DNA of 64,000 nucleotides, taken from contig NZ_JOJM01000027.1 of NCBI RefSeq assembly GCF_000720325.1, positions 77,379 to 141,378 of the forward strand. The letters are read 5' to 3'. The stretch's first letter is position 1. Every line of letters starts with the position of its first letter. Positions 1 to 10,004 of this stretch are shown here, piece after piece. The DNA is from Streptomyces sp. NRRL B-1347 (GTDB lineage Bacteria > Actinomycetota > Actinomycetes > Streptomycetales > Streptomycetaceae). The translations under genes and the position numbers were made by a program. The notes below the pieces were generated by a model. It had not been told where the DNA came from. It saw only the letters and a list, made by a program, of their open reading frames with translations, and ran no database searches.

Positions 1-1
1 T

Positions 2-460
2 CTGGAAGGGCTGGTGGCCGACGCCCTGGACATGGCGGGCGAGGACACCTGGACGCCACCGGACACCGGCACACTGGAGGGCGATCTGCGCGCACTCGCC
101 CGCGAGGTCGTGGACGCGTTCGACGACCCGTCGAAGGCGGCCGCGCCGACCGCGTTCATCGCCGCGGCCTTCCAGTCCCCCCGCGCGGCCGATGCCCTGC
201 GCGCGTTCTACACCGAGCGGTTCACGCGCTGCGAGGCCGTGATCGCGCGCGCGGTCGCGCGCGGTGAGGCGACGGCGGACACCGACGCGGCGGCGCTCGT
301 CCGGGCCGTGTCCGCGCCGCTCATGCTGCGCCTGTTCATCACCCGGGAGCCCATCGACACCGCGCTCGCCGATCAGTCGGCAGCCGCGGCGGTGGCCGCC
401 ACGCGCGCGGGGGCGTTCGACCGGCCCGGCGACCGACCCAGTACCCCGGAGAACCGCTGA
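2..460 (+). CDS. TetR-family transcriptional regulator, C-terminal part (cut by window edge)
   Basis: The reading frame is open from base 2 to the stop at 460, so the gene begins upstream and its DNA-binding domain is not visible. The roughly 150 visible residues are Ala/Arg-rich amphipathic helices. The segment from about residue 20 (acidic, TGTLEGDLRAL) through PRAADALRAFYTERF and the late SAPLMLRLFITREP helix is typical of the TetR C-terminal ligand-binding and dimerisation domain. A GTG at 14 could be mistaken for a start, but no ribosome site precedes it and the frame continues upstream. Family assignment rests on the C-terminal domain alone; the ligand and target are unknown. Confidence 0.7.
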   Translation: MEGLVADALDMAGEDTWTPPDTGTLEGDLRALAREVVDAFDDPSKAAAPTAFIAAAFQSPRAADALRAFYTERFTRCEAVIARAVARGEATADTDAAALVRAVSAPLMLRLFITREPIDTALADQSAAAAVAATRAGAFDRPGDRPSTPENR

Positions 461-657
461 CACCTCGGCCGCCACGCGCGCGTGGTGCTCGCCAGGCGCT
501 GGCGTTGCCGTCACTGGCGGACTACGCGCCCAAAGGGCTCGCCCTCAGTAAGGCCCGGCCCTCCGGGCAGCACCTCAGTGGGGCTTGCGTGCGCTCCGGG
601 CAGCAGCCTGCCGCAGGTCCCAAGAAGCCCCCGGCTCCGAGGCCGTGGCCAACCGCG

Positions 658-1263
658 TCACACCGTCCAGGACGGCTCCAGCTCCACGACATCACCCGCG
701 AGCGCCGCGACATCGGCCTCCGTCTGCGCGCGCAGCGAGAGCCGTTCCACCCGCTCGGCGCGGTACTTGCCGTGCTCGGCGGCGGACTGCCACATCGACA
801 GGACCAGGAATTCGTGCCCGGGGGCTTCTCCGAAGAGCCCTCGGACCATCCCCGGCGAGCCGGCCATCGCCGGGTTCCAGACCTTCTCCTGCATCAGCGC
901 GAAGTGTTCGACCCGCTCCTCATGGACACGGCAGTGCGCCACGCGCACCACGTCGGCGTCCGTGAAGCGCGGCTCGAAGCCTGTCTTCACGTCGAAACGG
1001 TGGTCGAACAGTTTGACCTGGATGTCTCTGTAGGTGCCCACCTGCGCCGACGCGAGCCGGTCGTGCGAGCGCGCCATGAAGGAGTCGTAGAAGGCGCGGC
1101 CCTCCCAGAACGCGAAGATGTGCGCCACGTTCGGCCGACCACGACTCCATCCCCCGCCCTGTCCCCGAAAACCCGGCTCCCCCAGAAGCCCCGCCCACTT
1201 TCGCTGCGCCCGCTCGAATCCCCGGCGGTCCACGACGGTGCAGCGAATCCACTTGACCAGCAC
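658..1263 (-). CDS. DUF4937 / YdbC-like domain protein
   Basis: A 201-residue protein with a GTG start and only a weak upstream ribosome site. It opens with MLVKWIRCTVVDRRGFERAQ and has two similar alpha/beta halves containing W-x-x-L and FAFWEGRAFYDSFM-type segments, as in small dimeric-barrel (ABM-like) proteins. I associate this architecture with the YdbC/DUF4937 family, whose biochemical role is not established. The gene follows the arylamine N-acetyltransferase by 33 bp on the same strand, so the two may be cotranscribed. No signal peptide or membrane segment is present. Confidence 0.65.
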   Translation of the reverse strand: MLVKWIRCTVVDRRGFERAQRKWAGLLGEPGFRGQGGGWSRGRPNVAHIFAFWEGRAFYDSFMARSHDRLASAQVGTYRDIQVKLFDHRFDVKTGFEPRFTDADVVRVAHCRVHEERVEHFALMQEKVWNPAMAGSPGMVRGLFGEAPGHEFLVLSMWQSAAEHGKYRAERVERLSLRAQTEADVAALAGDVVELEPSWTV

Positions 1264-1296
1264 CGCGCCATCGTACGGTGCGGCGCGTGGCGCGGG

Positions 1297-2115
1297 TCAC
1301 GCTCCCGGGTAGTGCCCCCGGATCAGGTCAGCGAGCTCCTCGTCGCTGAGCTCGATACCGAACTCGCGCACGAGGACGTCCCCCAACTCGCCTCCGGTTA
1401 CGCCTCGTTTCTCCAGTTCGCCGTCGGGGGCTGTGACAGCCAGCTCCGTGCCGGTCAGCCGAAGACGCGCCTCCGGGGTGGCCTTTTGCAGGATGGGACG
1501 GCGGACGAAGGGGGACGTGGGGTGGGTGGAGATGTAGTGGTTCATGACGGCGTAGTCGACGGGAAGGCACGGGGTCGACGTGTACGAGTAGAGGTCGAAC
1601 CAGCCGTCGGGGTGCTCGGTCCGCAGCACCATCGCTCCGTCCTCGCCCTTCAGGCTGAACCGCCATGCTCCTTGGCGCTCTTCGACGCCGTCGCGCATCA
1701 GGAGGGGCTCGAGCAGCCCTTCGCCGCCGAAGCCGACGTCGCAGTGCCACTGCTCACCGTCCGCCTCGACCTTCAGGAGCATGTGCGTCACCGGGCGCAC
1801 AGACGACGATCCCGCCCTGATGCGGGCGCCGAGTCCCGTCACGGAGAAGCCGAAGCGTTCGAGCGCCGCAGCGAACAACAGGTTCTGTTCGTAGCAGTAG
1901 CCGCCGCGCCTGCGGCGCACCATCTTGTCCTGCAGAGCGGCCACGTCCAGCAGGACGGGACGGCCGAGCATGATCTCGAGGTTCTCGAAAGGGATGGCCG
2001 TCACGTGGGCACGGTGCAGCGCACGCAGCGTCGCCAGATCCGGGTTCGTCTCCCCCTGGTAGGCGATCCTGGCCAGATAGGCCTCGACGTCCAGTTCCTT
2101 CTCGTTCCATGTCAC
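1297..2115 (-). CDS. nat: Arylamine N-acetyltransferase (NAT)
   Basis: A 272-residue cytoplasmic enzyme that transfers acetyl from acetyl-CoA to arylamines and hydrazines. The NAT Cys-His-Asp triad is readable: Cys74 in RRGGYCYEQN, His111 in VTHMLLKV and Asp126 in WHCDVGFGG. The IPFENLEIML segment near residue 41 is also family-typical, and the length matches bacterial NATs (about 270-280). In actinomycetes some NATs act in amide or lactam formation in secondary metabolism, but no biosynthetic neighbours are present, so a detoxification or housekeeping role is equally likely. It lies divergent to the TerD gene. Confidence 0.93.
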   Translation of the reverse strand: MTWNEKELDVEAYLARIAYQGETNPDLATLRALHRAHVTAIPFENLEIMLGRPVLLDVAALQDKMVRRRRGGYCYEQNLLFAAALERFGFSVTGLGARIRAGSSSVRPVTHMLLKVEADGEQWHCDVGFGGEGLLEPLLMRDGVEERQGAWRFSLKGEDGAMVLRTEHPDGWFDLYSYTSTPCLPVDYAVMNHYISTHPTSPFVRRPILQKATPEARLRLTGTELAVTAPDGELEKRGVTGGELGDVLVREFGIELSDEELADLIRGHYPGA

Positions 2116-2169
2116 GGAACAATGATCACCACGGGGGCGCTCGATGCAAAGCCAAGGATCATGACGCCG

Positions 2170-2192
2170 TTGTCAGTGGGAAGCCTTAGCGT
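2170..2192 (+). promoter_or_regulatory. RecA-independent DNA-damage (PafBC-type) promoter of the TerD gene
   Basis: TTGTCAGTG at 2170-2178, exactly 8 nt, then TAGCGT at 2187-2192. This fits the mycobacterial RecA-NDp pattern TTGTCRGTG-N8-TAnnnT recognised with PafBC. The predicted start near 2199 would give a leader of about 36 nt before the GTG at 2235. Assignment is by motif only. Confidence 0.65.
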
Positions 2193-2234
2193 GTCCGTAG
2201 CACTGGCAACCGGCCGACGGTGAGGGGGAGTTCG

Positions 2235-2765
2235 GTGAGCAACATCAGGAAGGGGCTGACGAAGGTCGAGGTCGGCCTGAGATGGGACCCGAGCCCTCTC
2301 GGTACCGCGGCCCACGACCTGGACATCGTCGCCGCGACGTACACCGCCGATGACCCCTACGGCAGCCCCGCCTACCTCGTGCACTTCGACAGCCGCTCCC
2401 CGGACGGCACGATCACGCTCAGCAGGGACAGCAAGACCGGCCAGGGTTTCGGCTACGACGAGGTCATGGTCCTGGAGCTGGCGAGGCTCGCCGAGAGGTA
2501 CGTGCGCGTGGTGGTCGGCGTGGCCATCCAGCAGCCTCCGGAAGGCAGGGTCTTCGGGGACATAGTGAATGCCTCGGTCCGGATCCGGGAGGGGTACACG
2601 GACCTCGTCGAGCACGACTTCACGGAGGTGGCCGGTTCCACGGCCTCCGTGGTCGCCGAGTTCGCCCGGGATCAGCCGGGCGGGCCCTGGGCGTTCCGCG
2701 AGCTGCTCCGCGGCTTCGACACCGACCTGGCGTCCTTCACGTCCGCCATGGGCGGCGTCCGCTGA
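2235..2765 (+). CDS. TerD-family (tellurium-resistance type) protein
   Basis: A 176-residue protein of the TerD/CABP family, Ca2+-binding beta-sandwich proteins linked to tellurite resistance and to stress and membrane-associated complexes. Supporting segments: VGLRWDPS near the N-terminus, DLDIVAATYTADD, VHFDSRSPDGTI and GFGYDEVMVLEL, with the acidic loops expected of the Ca2+ site. I chose GTG 2235 because AGGGGGAG lies 5-12 nt upstream; an in-frame GTG at 2220 lacks such a site. The gene stands alone without the rest of a ter operon. A perfect 15-bp terminator hairpin follows. Its promoter looks DNA-damage inducible. Confidence 0.85.
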   Translation: MSNIRKGLTKVEVGLRWDPSPLGTAAHDLDIVAATYTADDPYGSPAYLVHFDSRSPDGTITLSRDSKTGQGFGYDEVMVLELARLAERYVRVVVGVAIQQPPEGRVFGDIVNASVRIREGYTDLVEHDFTEVAGSTASVVAEFARDQPGGPWAFRELLRGFDTDLASFTSAMGGVR

Positions 2766-2771
2766 GAACGC

Positions 2772-2811
2772 GATGAGGGGCGGCGGACCCAAAGGCCCGC
2801 CGCCCCTCATC
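2772..2811. terminator. Bidirectional terminator between the TerD gene and nrdJ
   Basis: Perfect 15-bp inverted repeat: arms 2772-2786 (GATGAGGGGCGGCGG) and 2797-2811, with a 10-nt loop. It sits between two convergent genes and has no long T tract, as is common in Streptomyces. Confidence 0.85.
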
Positions 2812-2827
2812 TCACGGCGTCATGCGG

Positions 2828-5719
<2,892 letters not shown>

Positions 5720-5790
5720 GCCGCCTCCCTGTATCAGGCTAAAACGCCCTGAAGTGCCGCGTTCTTCCCGCAGCACGGTGTGTGTCTTGC

Positions 5791-5866
5791 GTCGCGAGCG
5801 CCTCTGGGCGCCTCGCGACAGGTCTGGTTCGCCGCCGAACCGTCGGTCCGACGGTCAGTCGGCGGC
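5791..5866 (-). promoter_or_regulatory. Two hairpins in the nrdR-nrdJ spacer
   Basis: Hairpin 1 (5831-5866) has GCCGCCGA/TCGGCGGC arms with an inner ACCGTCGG/CCGACGGT dyad and contains the nrdR stop codon. Hairpin 2 (5791-5819) pairs GTCGCGAG-CGCC with GGCG-C-CTCGCGAC. Neither is followed by a T run, so attenuation or RNA processing that separates nrdR and nrdJ expression is as likely as termination. Confidence 0.5.
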
Positions 5867-6409
5867 AGTGGCAGGCTGCGGGACTTCTGCAGTCCCTCCG
5901 GGCCCGCGGCCGGTCGCGGCACGCTCCGCGCCGGAGCTGTCCGGCGCGCGGTCACCCCGCTCCTCGCACCGGTCCCTCAGCTCCACGATCGCGGCCTCGA
6001 AGTCCTCGAGCGAATCGAACGCCCGGTACACGGACGCGAAGCGCAGATAGGCGACGAGGTCGAGCTCCTGCAGCGGACCGAGTATGGCGAGGCCCACGTC
6101 ATGAGTGGTCAGTTCGGCGCTGCCCGTGGCCCGCACCGCTTCCTCGACCCGCTGGCCCAGCTGAGCCAGCGCGTCCTCCGTCACCGGTCGCCCCTGGCAT
6201 GCCTTGCGGACGCCATTGATGACCTTGGTACGGCTGAAGGGTTCGGTCACGCCGCTGCGCTTGACCACCATCAGTGAGCACGTCTCCACCGTCGTGAAAC
6301 GGCGCGAGCAGTCCGGGCACTGACGGCGCCTGCGGATCGACGTGCCGTCATCGGTGGTGCGGCTGTCGACTACGCGGCTGTCGGGGTGCCTGCAGAAGGG
6401 GCAGTGCAT
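5855..6409 (-). CDS. nrdR: Transcriptional repressor NrdR
   Basis: A 184-residue repressor of ribonucleotide reductase genes. The N-terminal zinc ribbon has Cys3-x2-Cys6 and Cys31-x2-Cys34 with the basic [13 protein letters not shown] stretch. An ATP-cone domain follows (about residues 46-136, beginning [11 protein letters not shown]), which senses ATP/dATP. The tail after about residue 150 is low-complexity and longer than in many homologues (150-170 aa). ATG 6409 is supported by GGAGGGTTGGAG just upstream. It is first in a likely nrdR-nrdJ operon, with two NrdR boxes about 110-155 bp upstream, so autoregulation is expected. Confidence 0.96.
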   Translation of the reverse strand: MHCPFCRHPDSRVVDSRTTDDGTSIRRRRQCPDCSRRFTTVETCSLMVVKRSGVTEPFSRTKVINGVRKACQGRPVTEDALAQLGQRVEEAVRATGSAELTTHDVGLAILGPLQELDLVAYLRFASVYRAFDSLEDFEAAIVELRDRCEERGDRAPDSSGAERAATGRGPGGTAEVPQPATAAD

Positions 6410-6517
6410 GGAACTCCAACCCTCCTTCACGGCACGACTCACAAGCCTCTGCGGACCCTTGAGGCCCTCGAAGCAGCCCCAAGCATAGGCGATGCCAGAC
6501 CCCCCGAAGGACCGGGG

Positions 6518-6563
6518 ACCACAACTTCTGGGCTGCGGTCGCAATCCAACCACTAGATCTGGG
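6518..6563 (-). promoter_or_regulatory. Tandem NrdR boxes upstream of nrdR-nrdJ
   Basis: Two related 15-bp elements, ACCACAACTTCTGGG (6518-6532) and ACCACTAGATCTGGG (6549-6563), match at 12 of 15 positions and start exactly 31 bp apart, three helical turns. Paired boxes at this spacing are the established NrdR operator layout. The rest of the 514-bp nrdR-lexA spacer holds the lexA promoter and no gene. Confidence 0.8.
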
Positions 6564-6841
6564 GTTTGCCGGAAATTTCGACGCCATCGCGTGTCGCGCC
6601 GGTCGCCCCCGCGCGCCGCGCCGTCCATCCCTTGCGCGCCTTGGGCCCGGCCACACCAACGCCACCCGAGAGAGGCTGGTGCGGGGTTGACGCGGCCGCG
6701 GATGGCACTATGGGAGCCTCACTCGAGAGGGTTACGACCCCGGCGGTGAAGCGTACCGTAATGAACCGAAATGCCTTTCGGCTCGATCGTTAGCTATACA
6801 CCCGGACACATGATCACGGCAGGCAATCTGCGTTTTTTCAC

Positions 6842-6857
6842 TCGAACGTGTGTTTGG
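6842..6857 (+). promoter_or_regulatory. LexA (SOS) box of lexA
   Basis: TCGAACGTGTGTTTGG, against the actinobacterial consensus TCGAAC-N4-GTTCGA: the left half is perfect and the right half matches at 4 of 6. It lies about 70 bp before the lexA start and implies autorepression. Confidence 0.8.
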
Positions 6858-6923
6858 CGCAACCTTTCGAAAGCAACTACCGTTGGCTAACTAGGGAGAA
6901 CATCTCGAGAGGGGCCGACCGAC

Positions 6924-7709
6924 GTGACCACCACCGCAGACAGCGCCACTATCAGTGCCCAGGACCGCTCCCGGAGCCGATTCGAGCCGGTGCATGCCAT
7001 GAATGACGCAGCCACGAACCAGGAGGGGCCCAAGCCCACTCGCTCCCTGCCGGGCCGACCTCCAGGAATCCGCGCCGACAGCTCGGGGCTCACGGACCGC
7101 CAGCGCCGGGTGATCGAGGTCATCCGGGACTCGGTGCAGCGGCGCGGCTACCCGCCGTCGATGCGGGAGATCGGGCAGGCGGTCGGCCTCTCCAGCACCT
7201 CGTCGGTGGCACACCAGCTGATGGCTCTCGAGCGCAAGGGATTCCTGCGCCGCGACCCGCACCGCCCGCGCGCGTACGAGGTCCGCGGCTCGGACCAGCC
7301 CAGCACCCAGGCCACCGACACGACCGGCAAGCCCGCCGCCTCGTACGTCCCCCTCGTCGGCCGCATCGCCGCGGGTGGCCCCATCCTCGCCGAGGAGTCC
7401 GTCGAGGACGTGTTCCCCCTCCCCCGGCAGCTCGTCGGCGACGGTGAGCTGTTCGTCCTCAAGGTCGTCGGCGACTCCATGATCGAGGCCGCGATCTGTG
7501 ACGGCGACTGGGTGACGGTCCGCCGCCAGCCCGTCGCGGAGAACGGCGACATCGTCGCCGCGATGCTGGACGGCGAGGCCACGGTCAAGCGCTTCAAGCG
7601 CGAGGACGGCCACGTCTGGCTGCTGCCGCACAACGCCGCGTACCAGCCGATCCCCGGCGACGAGGCCACGATCCTCGGCAAGGTGGTGGCGGTCCTCCGC
7701 CGGGTGTGA
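6924..7709 (+). CDS. lexA: SOS repressor LexA
   Basis: A 261-residue SOS repressor and self-cleaving protease. The winged helix spans about residues 55-120 ([30 protein letters not shown]). The cleavage bond is Ala150-Gly151 in RIAAGGPIL, and the catalytic dyad is Ser185 (VVGDSM) and Lys222 (ATVKRFKRE). The N-terminus is about 50 residues longer than in E. coli, as is usual in actinomycetes. GTG 6924 follows GAGAGGGG by 9 nt; ATG 6999 is an alternative. A LexA box lies upstream and a 13-bp terminator hairpin downstream. Divergent from nrdR. Confidence 0.97.
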   Translation: MTTTADSATISAQDRSRSRFEPVHAMNDAATNQEGPKPTRSLPGRPPGIRADSSGLTDRQRRVIEVIRDSVQRRGYPPSMREIGQAVGLSSTSSVAHQLMALERKGFLRRDPHRPRAYEVRGSDQPSTQATDTTGKPAASYVPLVGRIAAGGPILAEESVEDVFPLPRQLVGDGELFVLKVVGDSMIEAAICDGDWVTVRRQPVAENGDIVAAMLDGEATVKRFKREDGHVWLLPHNAAYQPIPGDEATILGKVVAVLRRV

Positions 7710-7725
7710 GCCTGTGCCCCCGACC

Positions 7726-7760
7726 GGGCCCCGGAACCCACTGCGCCGGTTCCGGGGCCC
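7726..7760 (+). terminator. lexA terminator
   Basis: Perfect 13-bp inverted repeat GGGCCCCGGAACC (7726-7738) / 7748-7760 with a 9-nt loop, 17 nt after the lexA stop. The following 230 bp to the helicase gene holds no gene but shows imperfect 21-bp duplications (7789-7809 against 7810-7830). Confidence 0.85.
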
Positions 7761-7993
7761 TGCTCTGTGCCCTGGCGCTCTGCTCTCTGGGCCCGGGCAC
7801 TCCGGGCTTGTGCCCTGGCACTCCGGCGGGGGATCAGGGCACGCCCAGGTTCATCCTGAAGGGGCTGGGAGGGACGCAACGGGCACCGGGGTGGCCCGGC
7901 CCGTGAAGGGCAGTTCCCAGCGCCTTGTGGCGCCGCCCGATGGCACAGCGGACTGATGGCGCGGCGGCCCGCGCCTACGCGCCCTCGTCTCGC

Positions 7994-9964
7994 CTACTCG
8001 CTCTGCTCCTGAGCCACCGCGGCGATCGCCGCCAGTGAGCGGCGCACCTGATTGCGGTCCGTGGTGTACCAGAAGTCCGGAAGCGACGCCCGCAGATAGC
8101 TGCCGTACCGGGCCGTGGCGAGGCGCGGGTCCAGGACCGCGACGACACCGCGGTCCCCCGACGCCCTTACGAGACGGCCGGCGCCCTGCGCCATCAGCAG
8201 AGCGGCATGCGTCGCCGCGACCGCCATGAAGCCATTGCCGCCCGCCTCGTCCACGGCCTTCTGGCGGGCGCTCATCAGCGGATCGTCCGGGCGCGGGAAC
8301 GGAATCTTGTCCATGACCACCAGCTGACAGCTGGTGCCCGGCACGTCGACGCCCTGCCACAGCGAGAGCGTGCCGAACAGGCAGGTCTGCTCGTCGGCCG
8401 CGAAGTTCTTGATCAACTCGCCCAGGGTCTCCTCGCCCTGGAGCAGGATCGGCATGTCGAGGCGCCCGCGCAGCTCCTCGGCAGCAGACTGCGCCGCACG
8501 CATCGAGGAGAACAGACCGAGCGTGCGCCCGCCCGCGGCCTCGATCAGCTCGGCCAGCTCGTCGAGCATGTCGTCGCGCGTGCCGTCGCGCCCCGGGCGG
8601 GCCAGGTGCTGGGCGACGTACAGGATGCCCTGCTTGCGGTAGTCGAAGGGCGAGCCGACGTCCACGCCCTTCCACACCGGGGCGTCATCGGCCCGGGTGC
8701 CCTCGGGGGCGAGGCCCAGGGACGCCCCCACCCCGTTGAAATCGCCGCCGAGCTTGAGGGTGGCGGACGTGAGGATCACCGAGCGGTCGGTGAAGAGCTT
8801 CTCCCTGAGGAGGCCCGACACCGACATGGGCGCCACCCGCAGGGAGGCGCCGAAGCGGTCGTGGCGCTCGTACCAGACGACGTCGTACTCGGAGCCGGTC
8901 GTGATGCGCTCGGCCACGTCGTGGATGGTCTCCACGGAGGCCAGGGCCTGCTTGCGGACGGCGTCCTCGTCCTGGACCGACTTGTCGCGGGTCGTGCCGA
9001 GCGCAGTGATGACCGCGCGGGCGGCGTCACGCAGGGCCATCAGCGCATAGCCGAGGTCCTCCGGGATCTCCTCCAGGCGGCCGGGCAGCGCCAGCTCCAT
9101 CAGCCGCTCGAAGCCCTCCGCAGCCGTCTGGAGCTGGTCCGCGACCTTCTCGTCGACGAGCTTCGCCGCGCGGCGCACCGCGCGGTTGACCTGTCCCGGA
9201 GTGAGCTCGCCGGTGGCGACGCCGGTCACGCGGGAGACCAGTTCGTGGGCCTCGTCCACGATCAGCACTTCGTGCTGCGGGAGGACCGGGGCGCCCTCGA
9301 TCGCGTCGATGGCAAGGAGGGCGTGGTTGGTGACCACGACCTCGGCGAGCTTGGCGCGCTCGCGGGCCGCCTCGGCGAAGCACTCCTGGCCGTACGCGCA
9401 GCGGGAGGCGCCCAGGCACTCCCGGGAGGAGACCGACACCTGGGCCCAGGCGCGGTCGGAGACACCGGGGGTGAGGTCGTCCCGGTCCCCGTTCTCGGTC
9501 TCGTCCGCCCAGTCCCGCAGGCGCAGCAGGTCGCGGCCGAGCTTGCTGGTGGGGGCTGCCGCCTCGAACTGGTCGAAGAGGCCCTCTTCCTCCTCCTGCG
9601 GCACGCCTTCGTGGAGGCGGTGCAGACACAGATAGTTCGACCGGCCCTTGAGCATGGCGAAGTCGGGGCGGCGGCGCAGCAGCGGATGCAGGGCGTCCAC
9701 CGTCCGCGGCAGGTCCCGCTCCACCAGCTGGCGCTGCAGCGCCAGGGTGGCCGTCGCGACGACGACCCGCTCCCCGTGGGCCAGCGCGGGCACCAGATAG
9801 CCGAGGGACTTGCCGGTGCCGGTGCCGGCCTGGACCAGCGCGTGGGAACCGTCGTCGATCGCCTCGGCGACGGTCTCGGCCATGGTCACCTGGCCAGGGC
9901 GCTCCGTGCCTCCGACGGCGGCGACGGCGGCGTGCAGGAGCTCGGGGAGTGAGGGCTTCGTCAT
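7994..9964 (-). CDS. dinG: DinG/XPD-like ATP-dependent DNA helicase
   Basis: A 656-residue superfamily 2 helicase of the DinG/XPD group. The Walker A motif is QAGTGTGKS near residue 48. Four cysteines suitable for a 4Fe-4S cluster lie in YLCLHRL and SRECLGASRCAYGQECF, followed by VVVTNHALL, the DEAH box (VDEAHELV) and helicase C-terminal motifs ending in VAVLDPRLATARYGSYLRASLP. DinG-type enzymes unwind R-loops, D-loops and forked DNA during damage repair. The promoter is a TTGTCAGTG-N8-TAGGGT element only 9 nt from the start, supporting damage induction independent of LexA; no LexA box was found. Confidence 0.9.
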   Translation of the reverse strand: MTKPSLPELLHAAVAAVGGTERPGQVTMAETVAEAIDDGSHALVQAGTGTGKSLGYLVPALAHGERVVVATATLALQRQLVERDLPRTVDALHPLLRRRPDFAMLKGRSNYLCLHRLHEGVPQEEEEGLFDQFEAAAPTSKLGRDLLRLRDWADETENGDRDDLTPGVSDRAWAQVSVSSRECLGASRCAYGQECFAEAARERAKLAEVVVTNHALLAIDAIEGAPVLPQHEVLIVDEAHELVSRVTGVATGELTPGQVNRAVRRAAKLVDEKVADQLQTAAEGFERLMELALPGRLEEIPEDLGYALMALRDAARAVITALGTTRDKSVQDEDAVRKQALASVETIHDVAERITTGSEYDVVWYERHDRFGASLRVAPMSVSGLLREKLFTDRSVILTSATLKLGGDFNGVGASLGLAPEGTRADDAPVWKGVDVGSPFDYRKQGILYVAQHLARPGRDGTRDDMLDELAELIEAAGGRTLGLFSSMRAAQSAAEELRGRLDMPILLQGEETLGELIKNFAADEQTCLFGTLSLWQGVDVPGTSCQLVVMDKIPFPRPDDPLMSARQKAVDEAGGNGFMAVAATHAALLMAQGAGRLVRASGDRGVVAVLDPRLATARYGSYLRASLPDFWYTTDRNQVRRSLAAIAAVAQEQSE

Positions 9965-9973
9965 AGCCCGACC

Positions 9974-9996
9974 ACCCTACGGTGCCCCACTGACAA
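9974..9996 (-). promoter_or_regulatory. PafBC-type (RecA-NDp) promoter of the dinG-like gene
   Basis: On the minus strand TTGTCAGTG (9996-9988), 8 nt, then TAGGGT (9979-9974), an exact fit to TTGTCRGTG-N8-TAnnnT. The start codon at 9964 is 9 nt behind the -10 element, so the mRNA is leaderless or nearly so. Confidence 0.7.
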
Positions 9997-10004
9997 CACC
10001 GTGC

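Noticed and set aside
461..657. Possible gene in the 197-bp gap after the TetR fragment
   Set aside because: Open frames exist but show no protein-like sequence; only imperfect duplications of CTCCGGGCAGCA (561 and 594) are visible.
5720..5854. Cobalamin riboswitch before the B12-dependent reductase
   Set aside because: No B12-box sequence in the 135-bp spacer; class II nrdJ does not need one and NrdR boxes explain control.
7994..9964. LexA box for the DinG-like gene
   Set aside because: No TCGAAC-N4-GTTCGA-like sequence upstream; the PafBC-type motif is present instead.
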